Part shown: piece by piece, positions 42,201 to 53,524 of the stretch
Layout: every line of letters starts with the position of its first letter
How positions within the stretch are numbered: the stretch's first letter is position 1
DNA from: Lingula anatina
Lineage: Eukaryota; Brachiopoda; Lingulata; Lingulida; Lingulidae
Length of the DNA stretch: 64,000 nt
Direction: 5' to 3'
NCBI RefSeq assembly: GCF_001039355.2
Contig: NW_019775466.1
Location: forward strand, 255,143 to 319,142
Notes under the pieces: generated by a model
Databases searched by the model: none
What the model saw: the letters and a program-made list of their open reading frames with translations, nothing else
What the model was told of the DNA's origin: nothing
Translations under genes and position numbers: made by a program

Positions 42201-45200
42201 GAGAACAATGGCCGTTTCTCACCCCTCTCTAGGATTACCCCTGCCCTCAATCTCGTCCATCCCGGTAGTCATGAAAATATTTAACCCCTGACAAAATATG
42301 CTTCCGCTATCAAAATTAGGTCTACTTTTCTAAATTAATATAAAAGTTTGCAAGTACTTATTTACAAATTATCATTGGCTATGTCCGAACCTAAATTTTA
42401 TGTTAAATATTGCGGTATTGTCAGATTTTAGCATAAACAGGGAAAATTGCAGCAGTGCATGAGATGCACTACTTTCCAACCCCGCTTAGGATCATTGCCA
42501 TCACATCGCGCACCAGGCAAAATTGGTGTGGTGGCTGATACTCTGTAATGCGATCTGACACACACCTTGAAAAACGGGTAATGTAGACTGATAAACCAGT
42601 TTATTCTGGATCCATAGGTGCCGAGTCTGGTAGTTGGGTAGGCCTGGATATCAAAAATGATATTTTTGGCTTCCAAAAAGTCAAAAATTTGCCAATAGAC
42701 AGATCATTACTGATCAGGAGTTTGTGCTGCCCGACAGAAGCCAGGTAACAGGTATAAGACAGGATTGTATAGCTAATGTATCCAAAATGTATCCAAAATA
42801 TAATTTGAAAACAAAATTGGCTTGTCAACGTTCAAAGAAACTACTTTCCGAAATGCTTCAAAACAGAGTTTATCTTAAGTTCAGATCAGTCCAGCACATC
42901 CTTACCTTGTCTGGTCTGCAGCTTCTAGTAATTAGAGGAGTGTTTGGTTATCAGAACATGTGTGTCCATGAGGAAATCTAACAAAAATGACTCTAGTCTC
43001 CTGTGTCATAATATGAATATTTTAAGTAAGCTCTGTGTATCTGGTAGGGCATTTTCTGCATACCCACAAGACAGAAAAAAATCAATTGTCTAGAAACAGG
43101 ATCAAGGGGAAGATCTTAGTAAATGACCATATGTCTGAACAAAAGAGTCAATATTATATCATAAACTATCCAATCAATAAGGATTTTAAAGGTGGTTACA
43201 CAATATTATGTTTGCTTTCATTAAAAGACCAATCACATAAATGCATTTCATTTGCAATCTACTGCAGTTGGTTTCTTACTTGATGTCCTATATGAAGGCC
43301 CATTCTCCAAGAAACTAAAGAATCTGCATAATAATAATCATCAGATACATGATCAGAATAACCACAACATTACATCAACACAAACAAATCCACTTATTGT
43401 ACCTAGAAGGTGGTGATGAATAACTACATATAGTTAGTATGCTATTCATTTCAACCATGATAAACTGTCCTGCTTTCTACCAGGTCACAGTAGTCTTTGT
43501 TAAGCACCTTTTAAATGACACAAAACACAGTCAACAGCTGGTATGCTAATGTCCCCAGCAAACTCAGCTGACCAGTCCAAATCAACATGCCCTGCAAATG
43601 GGGAATTTCTGCACAAGAGATGATAAAAACACCCCATGATTCCCTTTTTTATCAAATGTCAAAACGATGACTTTAAAGATGCAAAGTAAAAAAAAGTATG
43701 CTTAATCTAACTAGGACTAGTTTCTTTTTGTGTTAAACAAACATGATATCTTTAAACATTTTTCAGAGATAACAGATTGTTGTATGAAGTAGCACTGGAA
43801 AAATAAGCTTCCTACAATGGTCTAGATTTTTAAAGCAACTTAAAAACACACACAAAAAAAAATAATGGAAGCACAGGAAACAGGGTTCAAGGTATCACAA
43901 AATCAGCAACTGTCCATGGTTGCTGCAGGAAAGGGCAAAATTTGAGATGTTTCTTCCCTTCCAAACTAACCTTTAATTAGGAAGTGCCCATCAGCTGATC
44001 TGATACAGTAATCAACCACTCAGAATTCAATTAGCACTGGCAGCAACTTAAATGTCAACTCCATCAAGAACAGACTTCTGATTACACTTTCTTTCTCAGA
44101 TCAGAGGAAAAGAATCATTTCCTCCCAAACCTCCATGTGGTTGAACACACACTTCTCAGTGTCTACATGACTACATCCATTTTGTTTGGAGAAGATAAGC
44201 AAAAAGAGATAAACCAGTAGCGATCCTGTAAATTAATAATTGAATATGATGAATCATATTGTTTTAGCATTGATGGGTGGCAGATATGAAGCTCGACTAC
44301 CAGTATGTGCTTGCAAACTGCCCCTGGATTCATTGATTTACTTTATGCAGAAATGCTAATGTGGCTACCACTTTCTTCTCCTAGGAAGAAGGCAATCCAT
44401 CATGTTGATTTCACTTTTATTTGACTTGAGAATAACCTGTAGACTTCACTGCTATGCAGAAAAAGAAAATTAATTTTCACCTCATATGATCAATTTTTAA
44501 CGCCATGTATACTTGTAAATATCTAAAAGACAGTGTACTCCCAGGCCTGTAGCCGGGAAGGGGGGGGGGGGGTTAGAAAGAACTGCCCTGTCAAGAAAAG
44601 GTCCATTCTGGGTAAAATTTGATCTAGGTACACAAAGGTTTCATTGGAAAAGGTCCACTTATTCAGAAAAAGAACCCTCCTTTTGAAATTGCTGGCTATG
44701 GGCCTGATTCCTATATATTAATTCCTATGTACAAAAAGTAAAATGTGGTATGGTATGGTGTGGTATATAGTGGTAGCTCTTTTAAAGGTAAGAACAAATG
44801 AAGGGCAGAACACAGGTGATTTAGTGTGAAGGTATTAGTGTATTTGGTCTTTCATTGAAGACGAGACATGGCTCCCGACATGTGTAAACATGATCAAGCT
44901 CCAATGGGAATGCTTCTATTATCAATTCTATCTCATGAAGAAACACCATAGACCAAAAGCAACCGAATCAAGTCCCAGACTTCACTTAATATAATAGATG
45001 AAATTCAACTAGCGCTAAATTAAGATAAATATCTATCCATTTCTGGGTGTATCAGGAACTTTCTTTGGTTCTCATCTTTAAGCTGTAAGCTGATATTGTA
45101 ATAACAGAGGCTGGGCAAAATCAAGTAGGATCAGGATATATAATCTCATGTTTCTGTAAATGGAATACTCGAAAATGTCATTTCATTGTGGTTGTGTAAT

Positions 45201-45734
45201 GTTGATAATACAATAAAGCGTCCGGTGACACCCACAGAAATATGCCGTTTTACAAGTAAAAGAAAAAGCACCCGACGACAGGGATCGGCTGTGACAATAA
45301 AAACGTCCCCACTACTTTTGTGGATTTCATGACTCACCTGTTACAACAATACAAAGGCCGAAATGTACATATCACTTCAGTGCATTTACCTTTCGACTTT
45401 GATTTCCGATTAAAATTTTACCTAATGTGACACTGACCACAGGTATGTGGATCCTTCAACATGATGTCCGTTTAGTGGAACACTGTAAATGTGGCAATAT
45501 AATACATTTTTCGAGAAAATAAAAAAAAATCGCACATGAACTGATAAATGACAACTTTCAAGTCCCAACTCGCCCACGTTGTTCAACCTACCTGAGGTAC
45601 TCTTGGAGACACGAGTCACAAAATCGGTGGCCACAGACTGTTATCTGGACTGGTTCTCTCATAGGAAGGCTACATAGTGGACACGTTAGCCTTCTGGACA
45701 CCCTTTCGGTAAAAGCGTAGTCGAGTCCTGGCAT
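19694..45734 (-). CDS. TRAF4: TRAF4 (TNF receptor-associated factor 4)
   Basis: Minus-strand exons in coding order are 45592-45734, 35493-35544, 27243-27347, 22113-22274, 21089-21250, 20595-20750 and 19694-20305, giving 463 aa (human TRAF4 is 470). The start is ATG at 45734: it gives MPGLDY, aligning with the vertebrate N-terminus, and the upstream frame has no ATG before a stop. The RING uses C18-x2-C21, C34-x-H36, C39-x2-C42 and C54-x2-D57, the TRAF-type C3HC3D set. TRAF zinc fingers fill about residues 75-265; exons 4 and 5 are each 162 bp (54 aa) and exon 6 is 156 bp. A short coiled coil (about 278-302) leads to the TRAF-C/MATH domain (about 308-463). It should act as a cytoplasmic adaptor and possible E3 ligase linking receptors to NF-kB/JNK, polarity or migration pathways. 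Introns reach 5.0, 8.1 and 10.0 kb. Confidence 0.95.
22275..27242. other. TRAF4 intron 3
   Basis: AT-rich intron with a poly-A/(TAAA)n tract at about 22384-22452. An open frame at 22613-23143 on the plus strand has no recognisable domain. No nested gene seen. Confidence 0.5.
22400..22452. repeat. (TAAA)n microsatellite
   Basis: About 13 tandem TAAA units following a poly-A run, within a TRAF4 intron. Confidence 0.95.
27348..35492. other. TRAF4 intron 2
   Basis: 8.1-kb AT-rich intron containing a (TA)n tract at 31434-31508 and an AT palindrome cluster near 32660-32730. Sequence at about 32140-32460 is less AT-rich than its surroundings and may be a regulatory element. No nested gene recognised. 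Confidence 0.5.
31434..31508. repeat. (TA)n microsatellite
   Basis: About 37 tandem TA dinucleotides, uninterrupted, inside TRAF4 intron 2. The open frame read through it is an artefact of the repeat. Confidence 0.97.
36231..36262. repeat. (CA)n microsatellite
   Basis: About 16 tandem CA units in TRAF4 intron 1. Confidence 0.95.
36922..37031. repeat. 55-bp tandem duplication
   Basis: Two adjacent units (36922-36976 and 36977-37031), each beginning ACCTGTAGTGGAAA and ending near TACATATC/TGCATATC, differ at several positions. It is a local intronic duplication with no known function. Confidence 0.85.
37297..37344. repeat. Imperfect (CA)n microsatellite
   Basis: CA repeats interrupted by two GCATA blocks, in TRAF4 intron 1. 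Confidence 0.9.
41686..42652. mobile_element. 967-bp non-autonomous element with long terminal inverted repeats
   Basis: The first about 110 bp (GATATCAGGCCTACCCAACT onward) recurs inverted at 42535-42652, including CCAGACTCGGCACC, CCAGAATAAACC and the block around GTGTGTCAGATCGC. Weaker inverted similarity continues further inward. Both ends carry GATATC, which is itself palindromic, so whether it is target duplication or terminus is unclear. No transposase frame is present. Confidence 0.8.
44542..44706. mobile_element. Inverted-repeat element related to 3645-3694
   Basis: Starts CAGGCCTGTAGCC, ends GGCTATGGGCCTG, and includes a G-run and TTTTGAAATTGCTGGCTA shared with the 3645 element. It is 165 bp long and non-coding. 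The 3645 copy looks like an internally deleted derivative. Confidence 0.7.
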
Positions 45735-46293
45735 TTTCTGGCACAACTTACATCTTCCCCTCACGCGTATAGTATTTTTTGTTGACACTCGGGTTATGGA
45801 GCCGTTACCTACAACGCGGGGGTGTTAGACTACTAAAATAATAAAATGAGAAATGTATCCTTTCTGTTGGCACATGTTCTATGCATAAAAAAAGCATCTG
45901 AATACATTTCACTTTAAAACAGATTTTATCAATATCTATACAATTTGCTTAACATAGCAACACTTTCAGAATCATCCATCCACCCCTATTTATTAGAAGA
46001 GTCTAAATCTCAAAGATCATGAACTTCCGTCTTCAAGATAAGCCCGTCCCAATCATACGGTTATAGGACTAATGTTGGTAAGCGGCAACACTTGTCAAAG
46101 CTATGTCAATTTTATAAATTATTGCAGTAAAATATTGATGGTTTTGGCCAATGTACAATGTTTATCGGCGTTAATGATATGTTTTTAGATAATTTCTGAC
46201 CTAATAATTCAATTTTGAATTATTTAAAAACACGTCACGAAACACGTACCTCCCACACGCGGCTGAAACGAACACACACTACAAAATACGCTT

Positions 46294-46343
46294 GCACAAA
46301 CCTAAGATCTAATAAACGGTATATTAGATCTTAGCACAAACCT
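46294..46343. repeat. 30-bp palindrome flanked by 10-bp direct repeats
   Basis: GCACAAACCT occurs at 46294-46303 and 46334-46343. It brackets a palindrome with arms AAGATCTAATA and TATTAGATCTT. The arrangement resembles a tiny insertion with target duplication. Confidence 0.8.
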
Positions 46344-46492
46344 TTTAATCAAAAAATGTAGTGTCAACAGAGTTCAAACAGGTTGAATGTTTCGATGTCC
46401 ATGCACTGACATTAGGAAATTGCCATTAGAAAAAGGTCGGATTAAAGGGAAAGGTGAAGAAGTAGGGACTTCGCTCTCCCTTTCCAAAGTTG

Positions 46493-48150
46493 ACCTATAT
46501 GCCGGTGTGAAAGGAATGCATGTCCCCCAGGAACGGATGTCCTCTGGACCTCCGTTCCTGGGAAAACATGTCCTATGGCCGTGCGTTCCCTAGGATGTAC
46601 TGTCCTACCCGGACCTAGATTCCCAGCTGTATTTATACGCAGCTAGGACATGTATTCCTGTCGGACATAATTTCCTTTCACATATACACAGAAACGCACG
46701 TCCTACATAATTAATGTCCGCACAATAATTATAAACACGGGGCTATAAGCATCGGTAATTTTCGGTCGGCTGGCAGCAGCTTCCACACAGGCTCATCAGT
46801 AAGACGGCTGGATGAATAACCAAGAGCGTAGAGAAACGTAAGTGAGTTCGAATCCTCAGCAACGTTGTTATTCTATATGCAAATTTTATCCTAATTTATT
46901 CACTGTTTCAACGAACAAAACGCATTATGTAGTTTGTTATATAATTTGGATTATATTGATGAGGCGAGATTTTAAATGTTTGATTTAAATATCATCATTT
47001 TTTTTAACTTTGAGCTATTTTAGAATTCCTTTAATAACTCGAGACCGTGGCCGAATTTCATCGGATAATTATACGCAAAAGTGAAATATGCTTTCTACTT
47101 TCACCTAAAAATACAAAGAATTAGAACGGGAAATTCAGGATCCATATGTAAAGGAAAAAATGCGCTCTGAAGAATGTTAAGACTAAAAGTCAAAATGCAT
47201 GTATAAAAAATAACAGAAACATTCAATTTAATTATCTTACAACTATACACATTTAATTTACAGTCTCAAACTGCATATTATGTCTAACTACAAATATTCC
47301 CAATGATCATCAAGTCACCAAGTATAAAATAATAAACTGTCACCCGAACGATATGTATACCTGTACCAGAACAGCTCGAACGTCATCGAGAAGTGTTCAA
47401 CACGTATTTATAAGCGAGCAAATCGCGAAAAGGTGGCTGTGTATTATTTCACACACTCATATTTCACCATAAAACACCCCGTAAAACGTATAATGTGATG
47501 TGTATAAGGACAAAAAACATATTGGTTAGAAATAGGTACGAGCCAAAATCCAAAGCTGTGTATCACAGACATATAGTTGTATATGTGAATGACCGCTTAA
47601 CAATAATTAAGACATTAATGTAATGTGAACAGGCCGAGATATTTCACAAGGTACAATGAATGGCGTGAATCTCATATTTTTCATATTAATCGGAAATATA
47701 TATATATCCTAAATCTAAAATTAATTTGAAGTTTTTCGTTTATTTAAAATATCTTAAGTTAGCCGAATGAAGTGTGTATAGGGATACATATATACAATTA
47801 TAATAAGTGTAATATCATTCTTAAACATCACGTTTAAATATTAATCTTCTGAAATTAACACATCATTCATATGAAAATGAGAGAGGACATCTATTACTAG
47901 TCTATCTGGGAGAATATGCCCGACTAGGACATCGATGCCTGTCTGCAGGACTTAGAATACTAAGTAATGGGTGTCCACTGGACGTTAAATCCCAGTAAAT
48001 TATGTCCTAGGACATGCGTTCCTAGGAATGGAAGAGCCAGGACATGCATTCCCAGGACTTAGTGTCCGCAGGACACTCATTCCTAGGAATACATGTCCTA
48101 CGGACATGCATTACGGCGGACATCCATTCCCTTCACACCGGGTAGGCCTA
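46493..48150. mobile_element. 1.66-kb foldback element with subrepeat-rich inverted ends
   Basis: The left end CCGGTGTGAAAGGAATGCAT and right end (inverted) CCGGTGTGAAGGGAATGGAT are inverted repeats. Arms of about 200-265 bp (46493-46690 and 47885-48150) are built from many short variants of GGACATG-N-ATTCCTAGGA in both orientations. The middle is AT-rich and non-coding. A tRNA-like B box (GTTCGAATCC) lies near 46848-46857. No transposase. Exact borders are uncertain by several bases. Confidence 0.75.
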
Positions 48151-48480
48151 CAGCACCCGCTCCATCCCAGTAGTGGGGAGGAGACACAAGCTAGGGCCCA
48201 GAGGCATTTGGTTTTATTTTTATATTAATTAATTAGTTTATTTTTTCATTAATTTATTTATTTATTATTATTATTATCTTTTTTTTTTTTTTTTTTTTGA
48301 AACCGCTGCACATCGCATAAAAGTTTTGAGAATTATTTTTCTAGGGGGAATGGGAGGGAAGAATTAAAATTGTACCCTGGGCCTGTTTGTACTACATCTA
48401 AACAAGTGAAAATAACACTTTATAATGGAAGTCTGCCAAAGCGAAAGTGTGTTAAGATACATTAGCTCCTGCATCATATA

Positions 48481-48560
48481 CAGGGTGGTCCATTAAAAAA
48501 AAAGACTTTTTTGCTTTCCATCCCAATTTAAAATAGGTCGTTTTTTATGGACCACCCTGT
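48481..48560. mobile_element. 80-bp mariner-type mini-element
   Basis: The inverted ends CAGGGTGGTCCAT and ATGGACCACCCTG resemble mariner-family termini. Only about 50 bp lie between them, so it is a miniature, non-autonomous copy. Confidence 0.8.
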
Positions 48561-50386
48561 GAATTATCGGTTTTTGTATCAATTGCACATATTACATCAA
48601 TATAAAGACCGGCCACATTGTGTAATGCTGACATTGAAGAGTATAATGCTATAGAATTCTTGTGCGATTACGGATAATATTACGGCAGCGGCAAGACCGC
48701 GATGCAATAGTACCAGAACTGCTATCAGTGTCAAGGAATCGACGATTTAATTTACCTTGGGGACGCTTGGTCTCCCTGGATCACCCAGTGATATGGTTAC
48801 TCACGTCGTGACGTGGTAATTTAGCATGCAATCACCGTATCACTTTTAATGAAATAAAACCATTAGCCTATTATATATATCGTCTTCCCGCCGTCAAATA
48901 AAATTCTTGGACGACAGACCTAAAAGGAGGCGTCACCCAAGCTTGGTCGATCTTGTGAATTCGGTATATTTTTGTTGCCAGCGTCTGCAGTACCCTAGAT
49001 GGTGGCAGATGATACATTCAACATTCGCAAACGATATTGAATACCTAGTGGTCGAAAGCTCATCTCAATTAAATGCAAGGAATACAACTGAAATTATTTG
49101 CGCATCCTTCAAAAGTATATACGTATATTCTTCACTGAACCATTCATTTCAGGGGAAGATGGTCAGCGCTAAGTTTTGTATAAGTGCGCAATAAACAGAG
49201 AGCGTCCCGCCATACCCAGAGTACCAGTTAACTGACACGAATAGAGTAGATATATTGGTTTTTTATTCTCCCTAAAGGCCATCCCTGTTTTGTACATACG
49301 CGATGTTTGGAACGGATTGACTTTTTTTTTGCGCGAAAACGATCTATCGACGTATTTAGATGGAGCGTGTAATTAAAGCAGCCATCGCCATAGCCATTAA
49401 TGACAGGCAGTATATATGAGGCTTTAGGCGTCTTCTAACATTAGGCCTACCCACCTCCTTCATTCGACAAATATTGCTGAAATACACATTTTCTTCCAGA
49501 TAATAAGTTTTTAAACCACACTGTTTTTTTTTAATTGTGATATGCAAATCACTCTTCTGTAACCAAGACATATATTCAACCAATATATATATTGGATAAA
49601 GTGGAACAGGTGTCTGTTTCTTCGGTTCGACAATCACGATCACGTTATAGAACAAATGCGGTTGCTGGGCCAAAGACAAAGCAATCCAAAGTGTTAAATG
49701 TGTTTCATCACGTATCGCAACTGAAGCAGTTATTCGTTATTCAATTACTTAAGGCAAATTCAGTACGCTCACATGATGTTAAATCTAATGTTGCACAAAC
49801 CACGATGAGAGCAACTAACGCATAAAGATACTCATCAACTTGGTTGGCTCTAATAACTACTTTAGAGAGACCCCGCGCGTTTGTTTATTTAGCAGAGAGG
49901 AATTAACTCTTTATACGTTTTTTCTGAACTAACAGGTGCGGGAGTTAACTACATGTAAATGATTACATGTACATTCCATATCTCTATCCATAAGGATATT
50001 GTCACCCTTTTCCTAAAACTCCTTATTTACTACCTTACATACATTCTCTTGGATAACAGATAAATCTTCAGTGTTCAGTGACTAAATTAATTAACACTGT
50101 CATGCATGTCATCTTACGGAGGACGTCATATTTGCGATTTTGGGGTAAAAATGGGAAAATCGGTTTCTCAAATTTCTCCTTAACCTGAGCACCCACGAAC
50201 CTGCTTTAACGCCAATTTAGAGACACCATTTAATACTTCAAAATCCGGCCAGCAATTTTTCTTAATAAAAAAGTTGAATTGTTGAATAATTAAATGCAAG
50301 AAAAACTTATTTTCGGTATCTGGATAATAATAAAGGTTTGCAATACCCTTAAAAGCGCCAGATATTCAAAATGAATTTTCATAGGT

Positions 50387-53300
50387 TCATAGCAATGGTT
50401 CTTGATTAGCATCGTGCAAATCTATATTATTCTCTTTATCCATAATGGCGTCTATTAACAATTTCCAGAAAAGCTGCTGTCCCCGTTCCTGCTCGGTCCA
50501 TTTTATATAACCTCTGACTGTAATGTATTTTCTAAGTGTTCTGCTCATGTCAGCGATGGGAACAGTTCCTAACATTACAGGTATGACAGTATGATAACCC
50601 CTGGCTAGAGACATCTGAAGCTCCAACTCACACCATGAATTTTGAATATAAGCTGTAGACACCACAAGTATTGTTTTTCTACTGTTATCTACAGCTTCAA
50701 CAATCGCCTCAGTTAAAGCAGCTCCGCCAATGAAATCTCGTTGGTCGATGATGGTGTCAAGACCGTGGTGATTTTCTAAACGCTCCACCAGCACGGTTCG
50801 CACCCAATCAAAGTTTTCCGCGTCGTATGAAATGTACACGTGGCCACAGGGTCCATTGTCATTACGTTTTCGAAGCTTCCGGCGGAAAACGTACAGTCTG
50901 TATCTGCAGATAAAAAAAAAAGATCTTTAGGATAACTAGCGTAGTTATGCGGGCCTACAGTTTTATAGATAAAGGATTGATTTTATAATGATAAAATGAA
51001 ACACTGGGACACTAATCTTTTAAAAAGAATGAAATCTTTGAATTTCATTACAGCCATCTATACTTTTAGTCTACCACTTTTAATCATAGTATTAATTCCA
51101 CTACCACCATCAATAATAATAATAATAACAATGTCTCAGTATTATCTTTTAAGGTCTTTTTCGTGTGACAAATGAAATCTATATAAACATTAATAATGGT
51201 ATGTACATAGCATATACTTACTTAATATTCCATCGGTACACGTATGCCATAACCATTGCTGGTATTGTTACACAAACAAGGATTATCGTACCTGCAAGTG
51301 TTGCCGCTGAGATGTGAGCTTGCTTCACCGTGCCATCCGCCTTGCTGCATCTGTGAACTAATGAAGACAGATCGAAACTGTGTGATGCGTTACCTCGTCC
51401 TATGCACGGGTATTTGTCAAAATCCATCAAAAAAGTAACATTAGTCTGTTGTGTCCAAATGATGAAATCTATTGCATCACAACTATCGCAGTCAAATGGG
51501 TTGTTAGTTATGTTTAACTGAAAAGGCCTTTTGACGATATCAAGAGATTCCATTAACGGTTTTGGTAAATACTTCAATTTGTTATTTGATATATCTAAAT
51601 ATTCCAAAGCTAAAAGCGCGTTTAAGTCTGTTGACATGTTTACGATTGCATTGTCCCTTAGAATTAGATGTTTTAGAGAAACAAGTCCTTGAAAAACTCC
51701 ATTCGGTATTTCATCAATGTCATTTGCTGATAAATCAATAATTCCTAAATGGGTCAAGTTTGAAAATCGCAACCGATTCTCTCTGATTGATGCCCCGAGT
51801 TTATTTCGCCCAAGATACAAGTATCGCAGAGCTCGGAAATTTGCAAAGAAATCAAGCGGGAATGATTCATAGCCGTTATTAGAAATATCAAAATATTCTA
51901 ACTTATTTAATCCATAAATATTTGTGCACACCCAGGGGCTGTGTAGTCCTTGGTTTTCTGACCAATCAAGATATCTCAAACGATTAGGATAGACATAAAC
52001 GCTGCCCTTTGCACAGCCACCATGGAATCCATCAGAAGGCCAGGACTTTGCAGATATGTATTCCATGTTCGGCGGTATTGTAAGTTTAAGGACGGGGAAA
52101 TCCATTTTATACTCGAGGTCCGCTTGGGATTCATTTGGCGCTTGACTGGGTGGTGACCTTGTGTCTGGCAAAATCATTGGTGGCCGGTCGTTCCACAGTG
52201 CATATGACGGTCGGCAAGGTGGAGAATTTATGGTACTCTTGATGTTATAGTCTACTCTGAAATATCTCATACTCGCCATCAAAGATAGTGATGTTTGTAT
52301 GAATGCGTCGCCAGAATGAATAATTTTTTTGTCCCTTTTAACAGTTAGCAAATTGTTGTGAGATATATCTAAATACTCCAAATACGGCAAATATTTCAGA
52401 AACTGTATGTCTAGTGAGGATATCCTGTCATGAACCAATTCCAGCGTGCGGAGCTTTGAGTTCTCAAGGCACCGGAGGAATTCAGATGATATATGCACGT
52501 CTCTTTCACCATCTCCTTCCTTTACAGCCCCATGGTGTATCTCAAACATTGAGTTTGCGATAATTGTTTCAATTCTTGACGCATTTTGGAACTCACACAA
52601 TGTCTTCTCTAGTGTTTCCGTTGAAATAAACTTCTGACAGGAAAGATCAACCGCACGTAATTTCGGAAAATAAGATAGCGCTCCACGTTCTATATCACCA
52701 ATTGAATTGTCAACCATCGACAACCTTTCGATGGGAGAATATAGTAAATTTTCAAAAACGTTTCTACGAAGCAAAGGAAGCCAAGGGCGTTTTCCTAGTT
52801 CTAAAACCTTCAGAGACGTCAGGTTTAAGTAACCTTTGCCAAATATAGCGTCATTAGTGACGACTGAGGGTAACACAAGATGCTCAAGGCGGTGAAGATG
52901 TGAAAGGGTTCGGTCCAAATAATTATCATCGATCCGCACCGCTTGGTCTGTTTGTCCAAAATTCAGGTAACGCAGATTTATAAGATTTTCGAAAAGATTC
53001 TCCGGCAATGCATCATACGTAAAATCACCTCCAAATCCAGACAGATCTAAATATGCCAAATTTTCCAAACCCACAAAAGTGTCAGAATGAAATCGCCTTA
53101 TCTTATTTTGGCTCAAAGACAGTGTTTTCAATTGCCGTAAGTACGTGAAAGCTCTTGCTGGTATGTGTGTCAGATTAGTGTTGCTCAAGTCCAGACGAAC
53201 AGTTCTAAATGGGAAATCCTGAGGAATTTCACTCATCGGGACTTTGGAACAGTTGACTAGCAGTTCCGGTGATCTTAGAACCAGCGAAGTACAAACGCAC

Positions 53301-53437
53301 CGACTTGGGTATGAGTTAGTAGTTTGCATTAGAGCCAAAAGCCAATAAATGACGACGATCGGGAATAATTGTTCGATTTCACAGAGTTTCTTTCGTGTCA
53401 TTTTCACAATTGAAGTTTCTTGACTAAAATTCAACAT
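50387..53437 (-). CDS. Toll-like receptor
   Basis: Minus-strand exons 51222-53437 and 50387-50903 join (phase 2) to 910 aa. The N-terminal hydrophobic stretch is a signal peptide; Met13 is an alternative start. A 5' exon is likely, because a CAG acceptor lies at 53446, eight bases before the ATG. LRRNT cysteines (C-x-C) are followed by about 16-20 leucine-rich repeats, interrupted by a Pro-rich loop at about 398-484. A single LRRCT (about 645-700) precedes the membrane helix (about 713-735), the single-cysteine-cluster, vertebrate-type layout. The cytoplasmic TIR has box 1 (YISYDAE), a degenerate box 2 (RDFIGG, 794-799, where RDxxPG is usual) and box 3 FW. It should sense microbial or endogenous ligands at the cell surface or endosome and signal through TIR adaptors. 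No specific vertebrate TLR orthology is claimed. Confidence 0.95.
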
Positions 53438-53524
53438 AGATAAATCTGAAAAGAGGAAAATAAAGTGATATAAATGTGAAAACCTTATCTTATGTCCGTC
53501 TTCAAATAAGAATGAAACTTAGGG

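Larger units (their letters stand above)
35545..45591. other. TRAF4 intron 1
   Basis: 10-kb first intron. It holds (CA)n tracts, a 55-bp tandem duplication, a 967-bp inverted-repeat element and a CAGGCC-ended element, each listed separately. More complex sequence at about 43900-44420 could be enhancer DNA. No nested gene seen. Confidence 0.5.
45735..50386. other. Intergenic, TRAF4 to TLR
   Basis: Contains the TRAF4 promoter side, a small palindrome insertion (46294-46343), a 1.66-kb foldback element (46493-48150), poly-T near 48281-48299, and a mariner-type mini-element (48481-48560). Several open frames of 60-107 codons show no recognisable domain. Confidence 0.5.

Noticed and set aside
45735-45788. 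Extension of TRAF4 to a longer N-terminus
   Set aside because: The extension begins at GTG, not ATG, and has no family similarity. ATG at 45734 gives the conserved MPG start.
46780-46870. Functional tRNA gene
   Set aside because: Only A- and B-box-like words are visible. The acceptor and anticodon stems do not form convincingly.
48907-49194. 95-codon open frame in the TRAF4-TLR interval
   Set aside because: No recognisable motif, and neither transposase nor immune-protein features. Not supported as a gene.
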